Shown piece by piece: positions 10,957 through 20,290 of a stretch of 64,000 nt of DNA. Made by a program: the position numbers and the translations under genes. The stretch is from Rhabditoides inermis. Taxonomy: Eukaryota > Nematoda > Chromadorea > Rhabditida > Rhabditidae. Every line of letters starts with the position of its first letter. The stretch's first letter is position 1. The stretch is taken from NCBI GenBank assembly GCA_963966185.1, contig CAWZYM010000355.1:914501-978500 (forward strand), written 5' to 3'. Under the pieces are notes generated by a model, which worked only from the letters and a program-made list of their open reading frames with translations, had not been told where the DNA came from and made no database searches.

Positions 10957-11058
10957 CTCCCACTCGAGTAGACTAGCGACTGTGAGCCCGGCGGCGGCCG
11001 ACGCGTTGACATTGCCATACGAGAAATTGGGAAGGGGGCGCCACGAAGCAGGCTTGTT
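10957..11058 (-). CDS. Exon of an unrecognised minus-strand gene
   Basis: 34 codons lie between a TGTCACAG acceptor (right edge) and a GTGAGTGG donor (left edge), both in phase 0. The segment begins NKPASWRPLPNFSYG and ends TVASLLEWE. It follows directly on the exon at 11165-11320. I found no next exon nearer the left, where repeats begin, so the gene may be broken. Product not recognised. Confidence 0.55.
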
Positions 11059-11164
11059 CTGTGACAAACAAAACTATTAATCATACTTGATTGAAGAAAA
11101 CTGACCCATTTCCTGCTCTTTCCGGATTCAATTCACACTTGCTCATTTCAACCCGTCCACATAC

Positions 11165-11320
11165 CTTCTTGAGCGTGAGCAGCCTGACATCCTGTTCGTT
11201 CTTTCCATTTGCGGCGAAGGAGACGAGCCACTGAGTGGTGAAGAGCCAGCACAGGCCGCTGACACGGGGAGAGGAGGAGGAGATCGAGCAGTCAGAGGGG
11301 ACGGCGGTCGTGCGGACGAT
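11165..11320 (-). CDS. Exon of an unrecognised minus-strand gene, perhaps WD-repeat-like
   Basis: 52 codons lie between a CTACTTGCAG acceptor and a GTATGTGG donor, in phase 0 with the next exon after a 106-bp intron. The middle, VSGLCWLFTTQWLVSFAANG followed by VRLLTLKK, has the look of a WD40 blade, but this is weak. The frame chosen is the one that splices cleanly into 10957-11058; one other frame is also open. Confidence 0.55.
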
Positions 11321-11459
11321 CTGCAAGTAGAGCATAAACCCATTCTACAACATTGATTGTTCTGCAGAACAAATATTATACTGAAAAGATAACCATTTTA
11401 AACAGTACATCGTGCATCATCAATTTTGCACACACACAATACAACAATACATAAACCAC

Positions 11460-11578
11460 CCACATCCAGCTCTGTTGGGCTGGGCGTTGGCACTGCGACT
11501 GGCGCGATGCGCTCTTTCCACTACTACGACTGATGTCTCCGAAAGCATACTGCCGGCATGCTGCCTCTTCTCCACCTC
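11460..11578 (-). CDS. Possible further upstream exon of the same gene
   Basis: Two bases plus 39 codons lie between a TTCTTGTAG acceptor and a weak GTGGTT donor that would join in phase 0 to 11165-11320. The segment has SASRQSQCQRPAQQSWMW at its end. The donor is poor, so this is tentative. Confidence 0.3.
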
Positions 11579-11717
11579 CTACAAGAAAGAATACACGCCA
11601 AACACCACATGATGAAAATACATGAAACGCGTGACAGCACATGGCAGAATGAGTACACGAGTAACGACGCAATAGACATGTGACAATTATGGCTAATATC
11701 AAATCAACATAGAAACA

Positions 11718-12198
11718 ATTATCTTTTAAAAGTACTTCCGTAAAAAGTGTTGTTTGTGTTAACCTGATTCAAGAAAAGCGCATGCATAGATTATTAATTT
11801 TTGAAAAATCAAATCGTAAACACCTGAACATGAAAACTAACACAAACTTGCTCTTTCAAACGAATATAGAATAGTTACACGTAACATTCAGAATAATACG
11901 AGTGTTTTGTTTATTCAGTGTTTTTTTTTGCGGACACGAAATATACATACTGTTTATCAATAAAATAATATGTTAATCGTGATGTTGTTTGACTCAATGT
12001 TTCAGGTGTAAAAATGTCAAAAAAATAAAACATGGTATTATTCAACATTTTTCGTTTTGAAAGAGCAAGTTTGTGTTAGTTTTCATGTTCAGGTGTTTAC
12101 GATTTGATTTTTCAAAAATTAATAATCTATGCATGCGCTTTTCTTGAATCAGGTTAACACAAACAACACTTTTTACGGAAGTACTTTTAAAAGATAAT
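11718..12198. mobile_element. Long palindromic element (about 145-bp terminal inverted repeats)
   Basis: Arms 11718-11862 and 12052-12198 are nearly perfect reverse complements, starting ATTATCTTTTAAAAGTAC. The 189-bp centre is AT-rich and non-coding. Length and structure fit a MITE or fold-back element. No clear target duplication was seen beyond a possible AT/TA. No gene lies in it. Confidence 0.8.
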
Positions 12199-12295
12199 AT
12201 ATGTCCTTTTGTTGAATTTCATAGAAATTTTCTCTCTCATCTTCATACATGTTCTTCTGTCATTATTTCATCAATTTCATTTCGAATTTATTCGA

Positions 12296-14317
12296 TATTT
12301 TCTCGTTCTCTCGTTCTCTCCTCCTCTCCTCCTCCCCATCCCTCCTTCCCTCCTTCCCTCTTTCTCTCTTTCTCTCTTTCTCTCGTTCTCTCATTCTCTC
12401 GTTTTCTTGTTATATCGTTCTCTCGTTCTCTCGTTCTCTCATTCTCTCGTTCTCTCGTTCTCTCTTTCTCTCATTCTTTCTTTTTCTCGTTCTCTCGTTC
12501 TCTCTTTCTCTCGTTCTCTCCTTCCCTTCCTTCCCTTCCTTCCCTCCTTCTCTCCTTCTCTCCTTCCCTTCCTTCCCTCCTTCTCTCCTTCTCTCCTCCT
12601 CTCCTCCTCTCCTTCTCTCCTTCCCTCCTTCTATCTTTCTCTCTTTCTCTCTTTCTCTCCTTCTCTCGTTCTCTCGTTCTCTAGTTCTCTCGTTCTCTCG
12701 TTCTCTCGTTCTCTCGCTCTCTCATTCTCTCGTTCTCTCATTCTCTCGTTCTCTCATACTCTCGTTCTCTCGTTCTCTCGTTCTCTCGTTCTCTCGTTCT
12801 CTCGTTCACTCCGTCTCTCCTTCTCTTCTTCTCTCCTTCTCTCCTTCCCTCCTTCTCTCTTTCTCTCTTTCTCTCGTTCTCTAGTTCTCTCGTTATATCG
12901 TTCTCTCTTTCTCTCGTTCTCTCGTTCTCTCGTTCTCTCTTTTTATCGTTCTCTCTTTCTCTCCTTCCCTCCTTCTCTCTTTCTCTCTTTCCCTCCTTCT
13001 CTAGTTCTCTCCTTCTCTCCTTCTCTCCTTCTCTCCTTCTCTCCTTCTCTCTTTCTCTCGTTCTCTCTTTCTCTCGTTCTCTCGTTCTCTCTTTCTCTCC
13101 TTCTCTCCTTCTCTCCTTCTCTCCTTCTCTCCTTCTCTCCTTCTCTCGTTCTCTCCGTCTCTCCTTCTCTTCTTCCCTCCTTCCCTCCTTCTCTCTTTCT
13201 CTCTTTCCCTCGTTCTCTAGTTCTCTCCTTCTCTCCTTCTCTCCTTCTCTCCTTCTCTCCTTCTCTCCTTCTCTCTTTCTCTCGTTCTCTCGTTCTCTCG
13301 TTCTCTCCTTCTCTCTTTCTCTCCTTCTCTTCTTCCCTCCTTCCCTCCTTCTATCTTTCTCTCGTTCTCTCGTTCTCTAGTTCTCTAGTTCTCTCGTTCT
13401 CTCGTTCTCTCGTTCTCTCGTTCTCTCTTTCTCTCGTTCTCTCTTTCTCTCCTTCCCTCCTTCTCTCTTTCTCTCTTTCCCTCCTTCTCTAGTTCTCTCC
13501 TTCTCTCCTTCTCTCCTTCTCTCCTTCTCTCTTTCTCTCGTTCTCTCTTTCTCTCGTTCTCTCTTTCTCTCCTTCTCTCCTTCTCTCGTTCTCTCGTTCT
13601 CTCGTTCTCTCCGTCTCTCCTTCTCTCCTTCTCTCTTTCTCTCGTTCTCTCTTTCTCTCGTTCTCTCTTTCTCTCCTTCTCTCCTTCTCTCGTTCTCTCG
13701 TTCTCTCGTTCTCTCGTTTTCTCCGTCTCTCCTTCTCTTCTTCCCTCCTTCCCTCCTTCTCTCTTTCTCTCTTTCCCTCGTTCTCTAGTTCTCTCCTTCT
13801 CTCCTTCTCTCTGTCTCTCGTTCTCTCGTTCTCTCGTTCTCTCTTTCTCTCCTTCTCTCGTTCTCTCGTTCTCTCCGTATCTCCTTCTCTTCTTCCCTCC
13901 TTCCCTCCTTCTATCTTTCTCTCGTTCTCTCGTTCTCTAGTTCTCTCGTTCTCTCGTTCTCTCGTTCTCTCCTTCCTTCCCTCCTTCTCCCTTTCTCTCT
14001 TTCTCTCGTTCTCTAGTTCTCTAGTTCTCTTTTTATATCTTTCTCTCGTTCTCTCTTTCTCTCTTTCTCTCGTTCTCTCGTTCTCTCGTTCTCTCGTTCT
14101 CTCGTTCTCTCGTTCTCTCGTTCTCTCTTTCTCTCGTTCTCTAGTTCTTTTGTTATATCGTTCGCCCTTTCTCTCGTTCTCCCTTTCTCTCGTTCTCTCT
14201 TTCTCGCGGTCTCTCGTTCTCTCTTTCTCTCTTTCTCTCTTTCTCTCTTTCTCTCTTTCTCTCTTTCTCTCTTTCTCTCTTTCTCTCGGTCTCTCGTTCT
14301 CTCTTTCTCTCTCCCCT
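12296..14317. repeat. 2-kb array of an 8-bp pyrimidine unit
   Basis: About 250 units of TTCTCTCN, where N is mostly G, C or T, with rare CTAG and TATATCG variants. Almost no purine except G falls in the top strand. Longer patterns of variants recur, so higher-order duplication is likely. Open frames up to 427 codons run through it because the 8-bp unit reads as a 24-bp cycle. They code only Ser-Leu-Phe-Arg runs and are not genes. Confidence 0.95.
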
Positions 14318-14834
14318 TATCTAATTCCTACTGATCGCCGCCACCAAAGTGCATCTGTCTCTCTCTCCAAACAACGTGCTCTCTCGCGTGCTCTCTCGCT
14401 CGCCTGCCAGCAGAGGGCTAGCTATCAGCTAGCGTGACTGGAAACGCTACAGCTGGGATTGTCTCTACCGTTTTCTTCCCCATTTTCTTCCCCCATCCTT
14501 CTCCCCATCCCCTCCTCCTCTTTCTCTCTCTCTCAAACACCAACTAAACTCTATTCCCATTCTATCCATGCCCTTCCACCCTTCCGTTTTGATTCCATAT
14601 GAAGAGTAGATTTTTAAACATTTTATAAAACATACAAAGCCAGATAATAAAACATGATGACAACATGATATAAAACATACATATAAAAGCGAGCAAAGTA
14701 ATAAAATTCTCATATCAACAATATCAACAATAATACAGATGGGATGGTGATTGGAGAGCGGTCCTCTCTGCGCACGGTGGCGTGCCAGACTGCCTGCAAT
14801 GCATCCAGTCGGCACCCATCACATTCCCTTTCAT
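14318..14834. other. Non-coding interval
   Basis: It holds a GCTAGCTATCAGCTAGC near-palindrome near 14418, a pyrimidine stretch and an AT-rich stretch from 14585 to 14735. No gene recognised. It is repeated unchanged in B and C. Confidence 0.5.
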
Positions 14835-14929
14835 ATCCCCTCACTCACTGGTTGTGAACAGCTTTCTGGTGCGGGCGTCAGGTGGGCGTGTGTGAGAGAG
14901 TGTGAGGGCGGGAGGCTGAGGTAGTCACA
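14835..14929. repeat. Left direct repeat flanking the truncated LINE
   Basis: It matches 16320-16415 over about 95 bases with a few differences near the middle. It starts ATCCCCTCACTCACTGG and ends GAGGTAGTCACA. Best read as an unusually long target-site duplication. Confidence 0.8.
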
Positions 14930-14934
14930 AGCAG

Positions 14935-16260
14935 GTATCGCTGCTATACAAGAAGGGCGACCCACTCGACATCGGCAACTACAGGCCGATCTCTGTGTCT
15001 TCGACGCTGCTGAAGCTGCTGATGCGGACTGTGCTCGCTCGACTACAGCCGTCATTGGAGGCGCAGCAGCCGCGGGAGCAGACCGGCTTTCGGAGAGGAT
15101 TCAGCTGTAACGACCACATTCTGGTGACGCGCGAAGTGATCTACAAGCTCTATCGCCACGGATACCACGGCTACCTTGTTTTCGTGGACTTTGCCAAGGC
15201 CTACGACTCCATCGAACACAACGACACGTGGCTGGCGCTGAAGAGATGTGGAGTGCACCCCGCCTACATTCGACTGCTGCAGAACATCTACAACGACGGC
15301 AAGACGAAGGTAAACGTTCGAGGAACATTGGCTGAAATCGAAGTGAAGAAAGGAGTGCGCCAAGGCTGCCCGCTATCCCCTCATTTGTTCAACTGCGTGC
15401 TTGCTGAAATCTGTGCCAAGATGGACTTCGACTTTGTTGGAGTCGGACTAGACATTGGAGGACAAAGGCTGACTCATCTTTGTTATGCTGACGACATCAT
15501 CCTTTTTGCACGTTCGGCCTCGGCTGCAGAGAGGATGCTGGAGGAACTGGCGGAGAAGAGCAGCGACTACGGGCTGTACGTGAACAGGAAGAAGACAGTG
15601 ATCATGAGTAACGGGCCGAAGAAGAGCATTCGACTGGACGGAGGAGACCTGCAGTACGTAGACAAATTCGTCTATCTGGGCCGCTCTCTTAGTTTCCTGA
15701 CCGACGACCGAGTGGAGGTGACAAGAAGGATACAGGCTGGCTGGGGCGCTTTCTTCCGCCATAGCCAGTTCCTGACGCTGAAGAGTGCGCCGATGCGACT
15801 GCGGAGGAAAGTATTTCGGATGGCAGTTCTTCCCGCACTGACCTACGCTGCCGAGACATGGAGTCTAAGAAGAGAAGACCTGCAGAAGCTGAGAACTGTT
15901 CAACGACGAATGGAACGAAAGATGCTCGGGTTGACTCTACTGGACAAAGTGCCGTGCAAGGATATACGACGACTGACGGGATTACGAGACGTGCTGTGCG
16001 AGGCGAGATCAAGGAAGTGGAGGTTCGCCCGCCGCATCATGACTTGCAACGACGACCGATGGACGCGACGCGTGATCGATTGGAACCCGCCGAGGAAAGG
16101 CAAGGCCGGTCGCCCCCATTTACAGTGGAGCGACGAATTCAAGAAGACGATCCAGACCAATAGGAGGACCCTCGAGGAGGAATGGAAGAGTGTGGCCGCA
16201 GACACTGATGCGACAAGATGGAATAATTTTGCTTCCCGGCGCTACTCTGTGAATGATTGA
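14935..16260 (+). CDS. 5'-truncated RTE-type LINE reverse transcriptase
   Basis: The open frame continues upstream of its first usable start near 14995 to the junction at about 14935. It opens with SLLYKKGD and NYRPISVSS, the first conserved block of non-LTR reverse transcriptases. Motif A is FVDFAKAYDS, motif B GVRQGCPLSPHLFN and motif C CYADDIILF with both aspartates. The C-terminal region, ALTYAAETWSLRREDL to the end, is typical of the RTE clade, with no RNase H. The endonuclease is missing. The product would make cDNA at a nicked target; this copy cannot do that alone. It ends ASRRYSVND. The 3' tail (16261-16319) has CCGGATAAA and then repeated TTGAA. Confidence 0.9.
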   Translation, partial: VSLLYKKGDPLDIGNYRPISVSSTLLKLLMRTVLARLQPSLEAQQPREQTGFRRGFSCNDHILVTREVIYKLYRHGYHGYLVFVDFAKAYDSIEHNDTWLALKRCGVHPAYIRLLQNIYNDGKTKVNVRGTLAEIEVKKGVRQGCPLSPHLFNCVLAEICAKMDFDFVGVGLDIGGQRLTHLCYADDIILFARSASAAERMLEELAEKSSDYGLYVNRKKTVIMSNGPKKSIRLDGGDLQYVDKFVYLGRSLSFLTDDRVEVTRRIQAGWGAFFRHSQFLTLKSAPMRLRRKVFRMAVLPALTYAAETWSLRREDLQKLRTVQRRMERKMLGLTLLDKVPCKDIRRLTGLRDVLCEARSRKWRFARRIMTCNDDRWTRRVIDWNPPRKGKAGRPHLQWSDEFKKTIQTNRRTLEEEWKSVAADTDATRWNNFASRRYSVND

Positions 16261-16319
16261 TGTTTTGAGTTATGATCACATAATGCGATACCGGATAAAT
16301 GTTGAATTGAATTGAATTG
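16261..16319 (+). repeat. LINE 3' tail with TTGAA repeats
   Basis: After the stop come GATACCGGATAAATG and three TTGAA units. The full-length LINE at 17287 ends in a related way, with CCGGATAAA and then TTTGA units. Confidence 0.8.
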
Positions 16320-16415
16320 ATCCCCTCACTCACTGGTTGTGAACAGCTTTCTGGTGCGGGCGTCAGGTGGGCGTCGGATGACAGAGTATGAGGGCGGGAG
16401 GCTGAGGTAGTCACA
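16320..16415. repeat. Right direct repeat flanking the truncated LINE
   Basis: Partner of 14835-14929. It lies just beyond the end of the minus-strand host gene. Confidence 0.8.
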
Positions 16416-16467
16416 GGGCAAGGGATGGGAGAGAAGGATGGGGAAGGAGCGTCAGTAAAAGCGCGTC

Positions 16468-16485
16468 TTACTGGAGGAGTATGAG
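16468..16485 (-). pseudogene. Last exon of truncated host gene, copy A
   Basis: Six codons reading LILLQ and stop, after a CTTTGCAG acceptor. Same as 43740-43757 in B. Confidence 0.6.
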
Positions 16486-16535
16486 CTGCAAAGGTACAAT
16501 ACACTTCTATCTTCTAGTTAATTCATTCTCCTCAC

Positions 16536-16656
16536 CTGTCCAGTAGCGTCCACCTGATACATGTTTGTCGGCTTGACGACCTTCACGAAGTCTTGATCAA
16601 GGAAAACGGCTTCTCTCTTCAATAGCTTGGCCAGGGCCCGGCGAACTTGGTTCTTG
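16536..16656 (-). pseudogene. Penultimate exon of truncated host gene, copy A
   Basis: Same exon as 43808-43928 in B, with both splice sites kept. The upstream exons are absent in A because the duplication ends at 16717, inside the next intron. The gene copy is therefore cut. Confidence 0.7.
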
Positions 16657-16771
16657 CTGCAATAACGTGAACATCAGTGCGGATAACTTCTATGCGACAT
16701 GAATCCATAATAGACCGTAAAGTAAAGCCGTTTAGTAAAGCGGAACTCGGCTCTTCTCACATTGCTTATGA

Positions 16772-16951
16772 TATTGGATACGAAGTGGAACGGGTCGTGG
16801 CCATCGGAGAAAAGGTGAAAACGAAACATGTGCAGACGGCAACGTTGCGATTCAGAGCAACCCTTCGTCGGCAAACAATGAGGAACGCACCTTCTACTAC
16901 AATCTACTCATCGACCACATGAACTGGACCAAGTTCAAGGAGCGCAAAAAG
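16772..16951 (+). pseudogene. PPP-family phosphatase gene, upstream exon
   Basis: Open frame ending NNEERTFYYNLLIDHMNW and TKFKERKK, then a GTAGCA donor in phase 0. The true left edge is unknown; the frame opens after a stop at 16769. Its place just before the catalytic exon suggests the N-terminal region of the phosphatase. The match is by context, not by a motif. Confidence 0.5.
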
Positions 16952-16992
16952 GTAGCAGCAGTGAAGCACTTATTCAGTCATGACAAGCACAG

Positions 16993-17118
16993 ATGGTGTA
17001 CGCAAACGACGTCTTGGATCGCGTCATCAACGATATGAAGAACAAGCTGATCGCAAATCCGAAGACACTCATAGAGATGACGGGTCCTTGCGTTATTGTG
17101 GGCGACATTCACGGACAG
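16993..17118 (+). pseudogene. PPP-family serine/threonine phosphatase, catalytic exon
   Basis: 42 codons end in CVIVGDIHGQ, the first metal-binding signature (GDxHG) of the PP1/PP2A/PP2B family. These enzymes remove phosphate from serine and threonine using two metal ions. The exon is preceded by a 41-bp intron (16952-16992, GTAGCA...CACAG), typical of nematodes, and followed by a 118-bp intron. LIANPKTLIEMTGP just before the motif fits the usual PP1-like layout. Nematodes have many divergent PP1-like genes. This one is broken downstream, so it is probably dead. Confidence 0.75.
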
Positions 17119-17236
17119 GTACCATATTCGAGTTGCTCTTTTGTGTTGCCGTTTCAGCTCTGTTATCATATGTAGCTTCTAACATGATACAACTCTCTCG
17201 CTGAGAGCTTTCGCCTCTCTTAAATATCACGTTTAG

Positions 17237-17286
17237 TACGAAGACCTTCTGCGTATTTTCAACATGTTCAACACATTTGACGACGA
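17237..17286 (+). pseudogene. PPP-family phosphatase, interrupted exon
   Basis: After a GTTTAG acceptor the frame reads YEDLLRIFNMFNTFDDDK, joining in phase 0 to the GDIHGQ exon exactly as in PP1-like proteins. It stops at 17286 where the 3' tail of the LINE begins. The remaining catalytic blocks (GDYVDRG, GNHE) are not found past the LINE in this window. Confidence 0.75.
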
Positions 17287-17372
17287 CAAATCAAATCAAA
17301 TCAAATCAAATACTTTATCCGGAATCGCATTTCATGAACATATACAATAGTGTATGCATGGGTCCTCGGGTG

Positions 17373-20249
17373 TTATAATGAGAAGCGCCGGGAGATGATC
17401 TGATTCCAAACTGCAGGTTCCTCGGTAGCCAGTCGTTTCCATTCCTTTCGTGCCCGTGTCTTCGTGAGATCTGGTAGCTCCGCTATGAAGTCATCTTCCC
17501 ATTCCTTATACGGAGCTCCAATTCGACCAGGTCCTTTCGGTCTCCAAAGAATGACTTTCTTACTCCAGCGGTCATCGGTAGCTGTCAGCATTTTCCTAGC
17601 GAACTTGAACTTTCTTTCCCTGGCTTCTTGTACAACGTCCCGTAGTCGCGTCTGCCTCCTAATCACATTGGAAGGTATATGGTCGAGAAGCGAAATTCCG
17701 AGAATTTGTCGCTCCATTTTTCTTTGAACTGTCCGTAGTCGTATGAGGTCCTCCTTTCTCATTCCCCAGCTTTCGCATCCATACGTTAGGCATGGCAGCA
17801 CTCCTTGTCGAAAAACTTTTCTCTTGAGGTTCATTGGAGCACGGGGCAGTCGTAGGAAGTGTGCGTGTCGGTGGAAAGCCGCCCATCCAGATTGTATCCT
17901 TCGGGTCAGTTCGTCCTCCCGCTCATCCTTATCGCAGCTCAGCACTTGTCCCAGGTACACAAACTCTTGCACGTAGTCGATTGGTTCCTTCTCCAACTTG
18001 ATCGGTGGCCTCGCCCGGGACGTCGTCATAACCACTGTCTTCTTTCGGTTGATAGCCAATCCAAACTCCTTGCTAGTCTTCGCCACTTCTCTCAGCATCT
18101 TCGTAGCTCCTTCAGCCGTCGTCGCGAACAGCGCCACGTCATCGGCGTATGCCAAATGGGTCAGTCTCTTCCCGTCGATGTTGATGCCAGCTCCTCGAAA
18201 TTCGAAGAGGACCTTCTTGTATACTTCGGCTAGCACAACATTGAAGATGTACGGGGAACAGGGACATCCTTGGCGCGCTCCTTTGCTTACTTCGATTTCT
18301 GCTTTCTCCTTCCGCACTGCAATTCTTGTCTTTCCAGCTCGATAAACCGCTTGCATGACTCGGACATATGCAGCATCCACTCCGTGTCTCTCCAGCGCGT
18401 CCCACGCGTCCTCGAATTCGATAGAGTCGTAGGCTTTGCTATAGTCAATGAAGACTATATAGAGGTTTTTCTTGTAGCGGTACGACTTATAAATCAATTC
18501 GCGTGTCGTCAGGATGTGGTCTGCACATGCGAATCCGCTCCTGAATCCGGCTTGCTCCACAGGTTGGTGTTCCTCGAGGGTGAGCTGCGTTCGAGAGAGA
18601 ATGCAGCGCATCATCAGTTTCAGAATCGTACTGGAAACGGCGACCGGACGGTAGTTGGAGATATCGGCAGTGTCCCCCTTCTTGAACAGAAGAGCGACAA
18701 TCGAATCGGCCATCATGTCCCCGACTTCTCCTTTCTCCACACACGTGTTAAACAAGTTGCATAGCATCGTGATAATAGAGTCCGGCGAGTTCAGCAGCAT
18801 CTCCGTACTAATGAAGTCGGGACCAGAGGCGACCTTCCTCTTCATCCGTTGTAATACTTGTCGGACTTCTGTGGGCGTGAATGGCGTCGGCAGTGGTGTA
18901 GATACAGCAATGGTGGGCGTCGGTTGTCTTACAGTTCGAAATAAGCCGTCGTAGAACGTCGTAATGATCTCCTTCAGCTCCGGTAAGTTTGATGTGACCG
19001 TGCCGTCGGGTAGTCGTAGTCGGCCCAGCACTTGTCTTGTAACTTCGTTCTTCCGCAGCTCCTTCTTCGAGGCAATGCCTTTCTGATACAGTCGCAAGTG
19101 GTGTTCTTCAAGTTCTTGACGAAATCTTGACCTTATCTCTCTGTTGATTTGGGAGAGTCGGGCCAGAGAGTGTGTGTCCGTCTTCTGCAGCAGTGGGCGT
19201 CTCTCCTCGAACATGGCCAGCGTCTCGTCACATATCCTCCGTGGTGCTGGCTCTTCCGTGGTAGACATGCGTTCTGCCTCCCGTATTCTGATGCATATGT
19301 CGTTGTACATTATGGTCGTGTCGTCGGTGTGTTGTGGTGGGTGAGCAAGCACGTTTCCCTCAAGTCCAGATTTGAATAGAGACCAGTCACGTACGAAGTT
19401 TATTTTCCGTCGCCGAGTGAAGTGGGGCGGTAGGGTTGTCTGTAGGCGTAGTCGAATCAGGCGATGGTCACTTTTGAAGGGGAATCGGTCGATCACACTG
19501 CAGTTGACCACTCCATGCAAAGAGCGCAACAGGAAATAGTCTATCTGCGTGCGTGAGCTTCCGGTAGGATGTCTCCAGGTCCAGCGGCGCACGTTCCGCG
19601 TCCGTTGAAAGGTATTCGCGGCTCTCCATGCTCCGGCTTCCATCCAAGCAGCTAGTTCATGTCCTCGCGTATTCCTAGTCCCATAGCCGTACAGGCCGCA
19701 GCATCTCTCGAGAGTGTTGATGCGGCCTCCGAGCTGTGCGTTCCAGTCGCCGATGAGCAGAGTGCGGAAACGCCGGCTACCCCCGGGACTAGCCCCCGAT
19801 TGCAGCGCGACGCCACCATGCCTACCCCTCCGGTTGGCTCTTGCGCCGGGGAAAGAGGGGCGGGTGCACTCGCTCACCAGCTCAAGTTCGTGTTCGTATT
19901 CGGTAGGTGAGAACGCAGAGTGCGGCATGTGAACAGAGACCAGTCGTAGAGTGTATCCCGGCATTTGGAGATCCATGTAGCAAATCCTCTCCGAGACGGG
20001 TTCGAAGTGTTTCACTAGTGGCTGCATGTGCGGGGCGACAATGAAGCCCACGCCGTAGTGCAGTGATGACGTGAAATATAGGTCACAGTTAGATCGGGTC
20101 ATCAGCAATTGGCCGGAGCCAGTACGCCTCACCTCACTAACTGCGACCACGTCGAATTTCACTAGCTCCAGGGCCTTCTCCAGATTGTCCAGGCGTTCGT
20201 CAGAACAGAGTGACTGACAATTGAGGGCGCAGATGTTGATTGCAGCCAT
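17373..20249 (-). CDS. RTE-type LINE endonuclease and reverse transcriptase, 958 residues
   Basis: The product would nick target DNA and copy the element RNA there. Residues about 1-270 are an APE-like endonuclease: CALNCQ with N10, SEVR with E39, GDWN at 167-170, IDYF at 236-239 and SDH at 260-262. Reverse transcriptase follows: NYRPVAVSS, motif A FIDYSKAYDS, motif B GARQGCPCSPYIFN, motif C AYADDVALF. The C-terminal region (CLTYGCESWGMRKEDL) is RTE-like, without RNase H. No stop or frameshift is seen, so it could be active. One oddity is a glycine- and arginine-rich stretch at about 131-160, just before GDWN, whose DNA is partly repeated at 20382-20423. It is only distantly like the truncated LINE at 14935. 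Confidence 0.92.
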   Translation of the reverse strand: MAAINICALNCQSLCSDERLDNLEKALELVKFDVVAVSEVRRTGSGQLLMTRSNCDLYFTSSLHYGVGFIVAPHMQPLVKHFEPVSERICYMDLQMPGYTLRLVSVHMPHSAFSPTEYEHELELVSECTRPSFPGARANRRGRHGGVALQSGASPGGSRRFRTLLIGDWNAQLGGRINTLERCCGLYGYGTRNTRGHELAAWMEAGAWRAANTFQRTRNVRRWTWRHPTGSSRTQIDYFLLRSLHGVVNCSVIDRFPFKSDHRLIRLRLQTTLPPHFTRRRKINFVRDWSLFKSGLEGNVLAHPPQHTDDTTIMYNDICIRIREAERMSTTEEPAPRRICDETLAMFEERRPLLQKTDTHSLARLSQINREIRSRFRQELEEHHLRLYQKGIASKKELRKNEVTRQVLGRLRLPDGTVTSNLPELKEIITTFYDGLFRTVRQPTPTIAVSTPLPTPFTPTEVRQVLQRMKRKVASGPDFISTEMLLNSPDSIITMLCNLFNTCVEKGEVGDMMADSIVALLFKKGDTADISNYRPVAVSSTILKLMMRCILSRTQLTLEEHQPVEQAGFRSGFACADHILTTRELIYKSYRYKKNLYIVFIDYSKAYDSIEFEDAWDALERHGVDAAYVRVMQAVYRAGKTRIAVRKEKAEIEVSKGARQGCPCSPYIFNVVLAEVYKKVLFEFRGAGINIDGKRLTHLAYADDVALFATTAEGATKMLREVAKTSKEFGLAINRKKTVVMTTSRARPPIKLEKEPIDYVQEFVYLGQVLSCDKDEREDELTRRIQSGWAAFHRHAHFLRLPRAPMNLKRKVFRQGVLPCLTYGCESWGMRKEDLIRLRTVQRKMERQILGISLLDHIPSNVIRRQTRLRDVVQEARERKFKFARKMLTATDDRWSKKVILWRPKGPGRIGAPYKEWEDDFIAELPDLTKTRARKEWKRLATEEPAVWNQIISRRFSL
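19777..19818. repeat. 42-bp segment in the endonuclease ORF, repeated at 20382
   Basis: An exact match of 42 bases (CTACCCCCGGGACTAGCCCC at its start) lies inside the LINE endonuclease coding region and again just outside its 5' end, next to the hairpin. Confidence 0.9.
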
Positions 20250-20290
20250 CTCTCGAGCTTCTCCGCGCCGGCTCAGTGGTTTTCTTGCGG

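Larger units (their letters stand above)
17287..20280 (-). mobile_element. Near full-length RTE-type LINE
   Basis: The element runs on the minus strand. Its 3' end at 17287 is four TTTGA units after CCGGATAAA. One long ORF fills it and a short 5' leader remains. It sits inside a phosphatase exon. No matching target duplication was found at the 5' end, where a 41-bp hairpin and a copied segment lie instead. Confidence 0.85.

Noticed and set aside
12209..13492. Open frames of 427 and 211 codons
   Set aside because: They code only Ser, Leu, Phe, Arg and Pro cycles from the 8-bp array, with no start context or domain. Same for 39473-40756.
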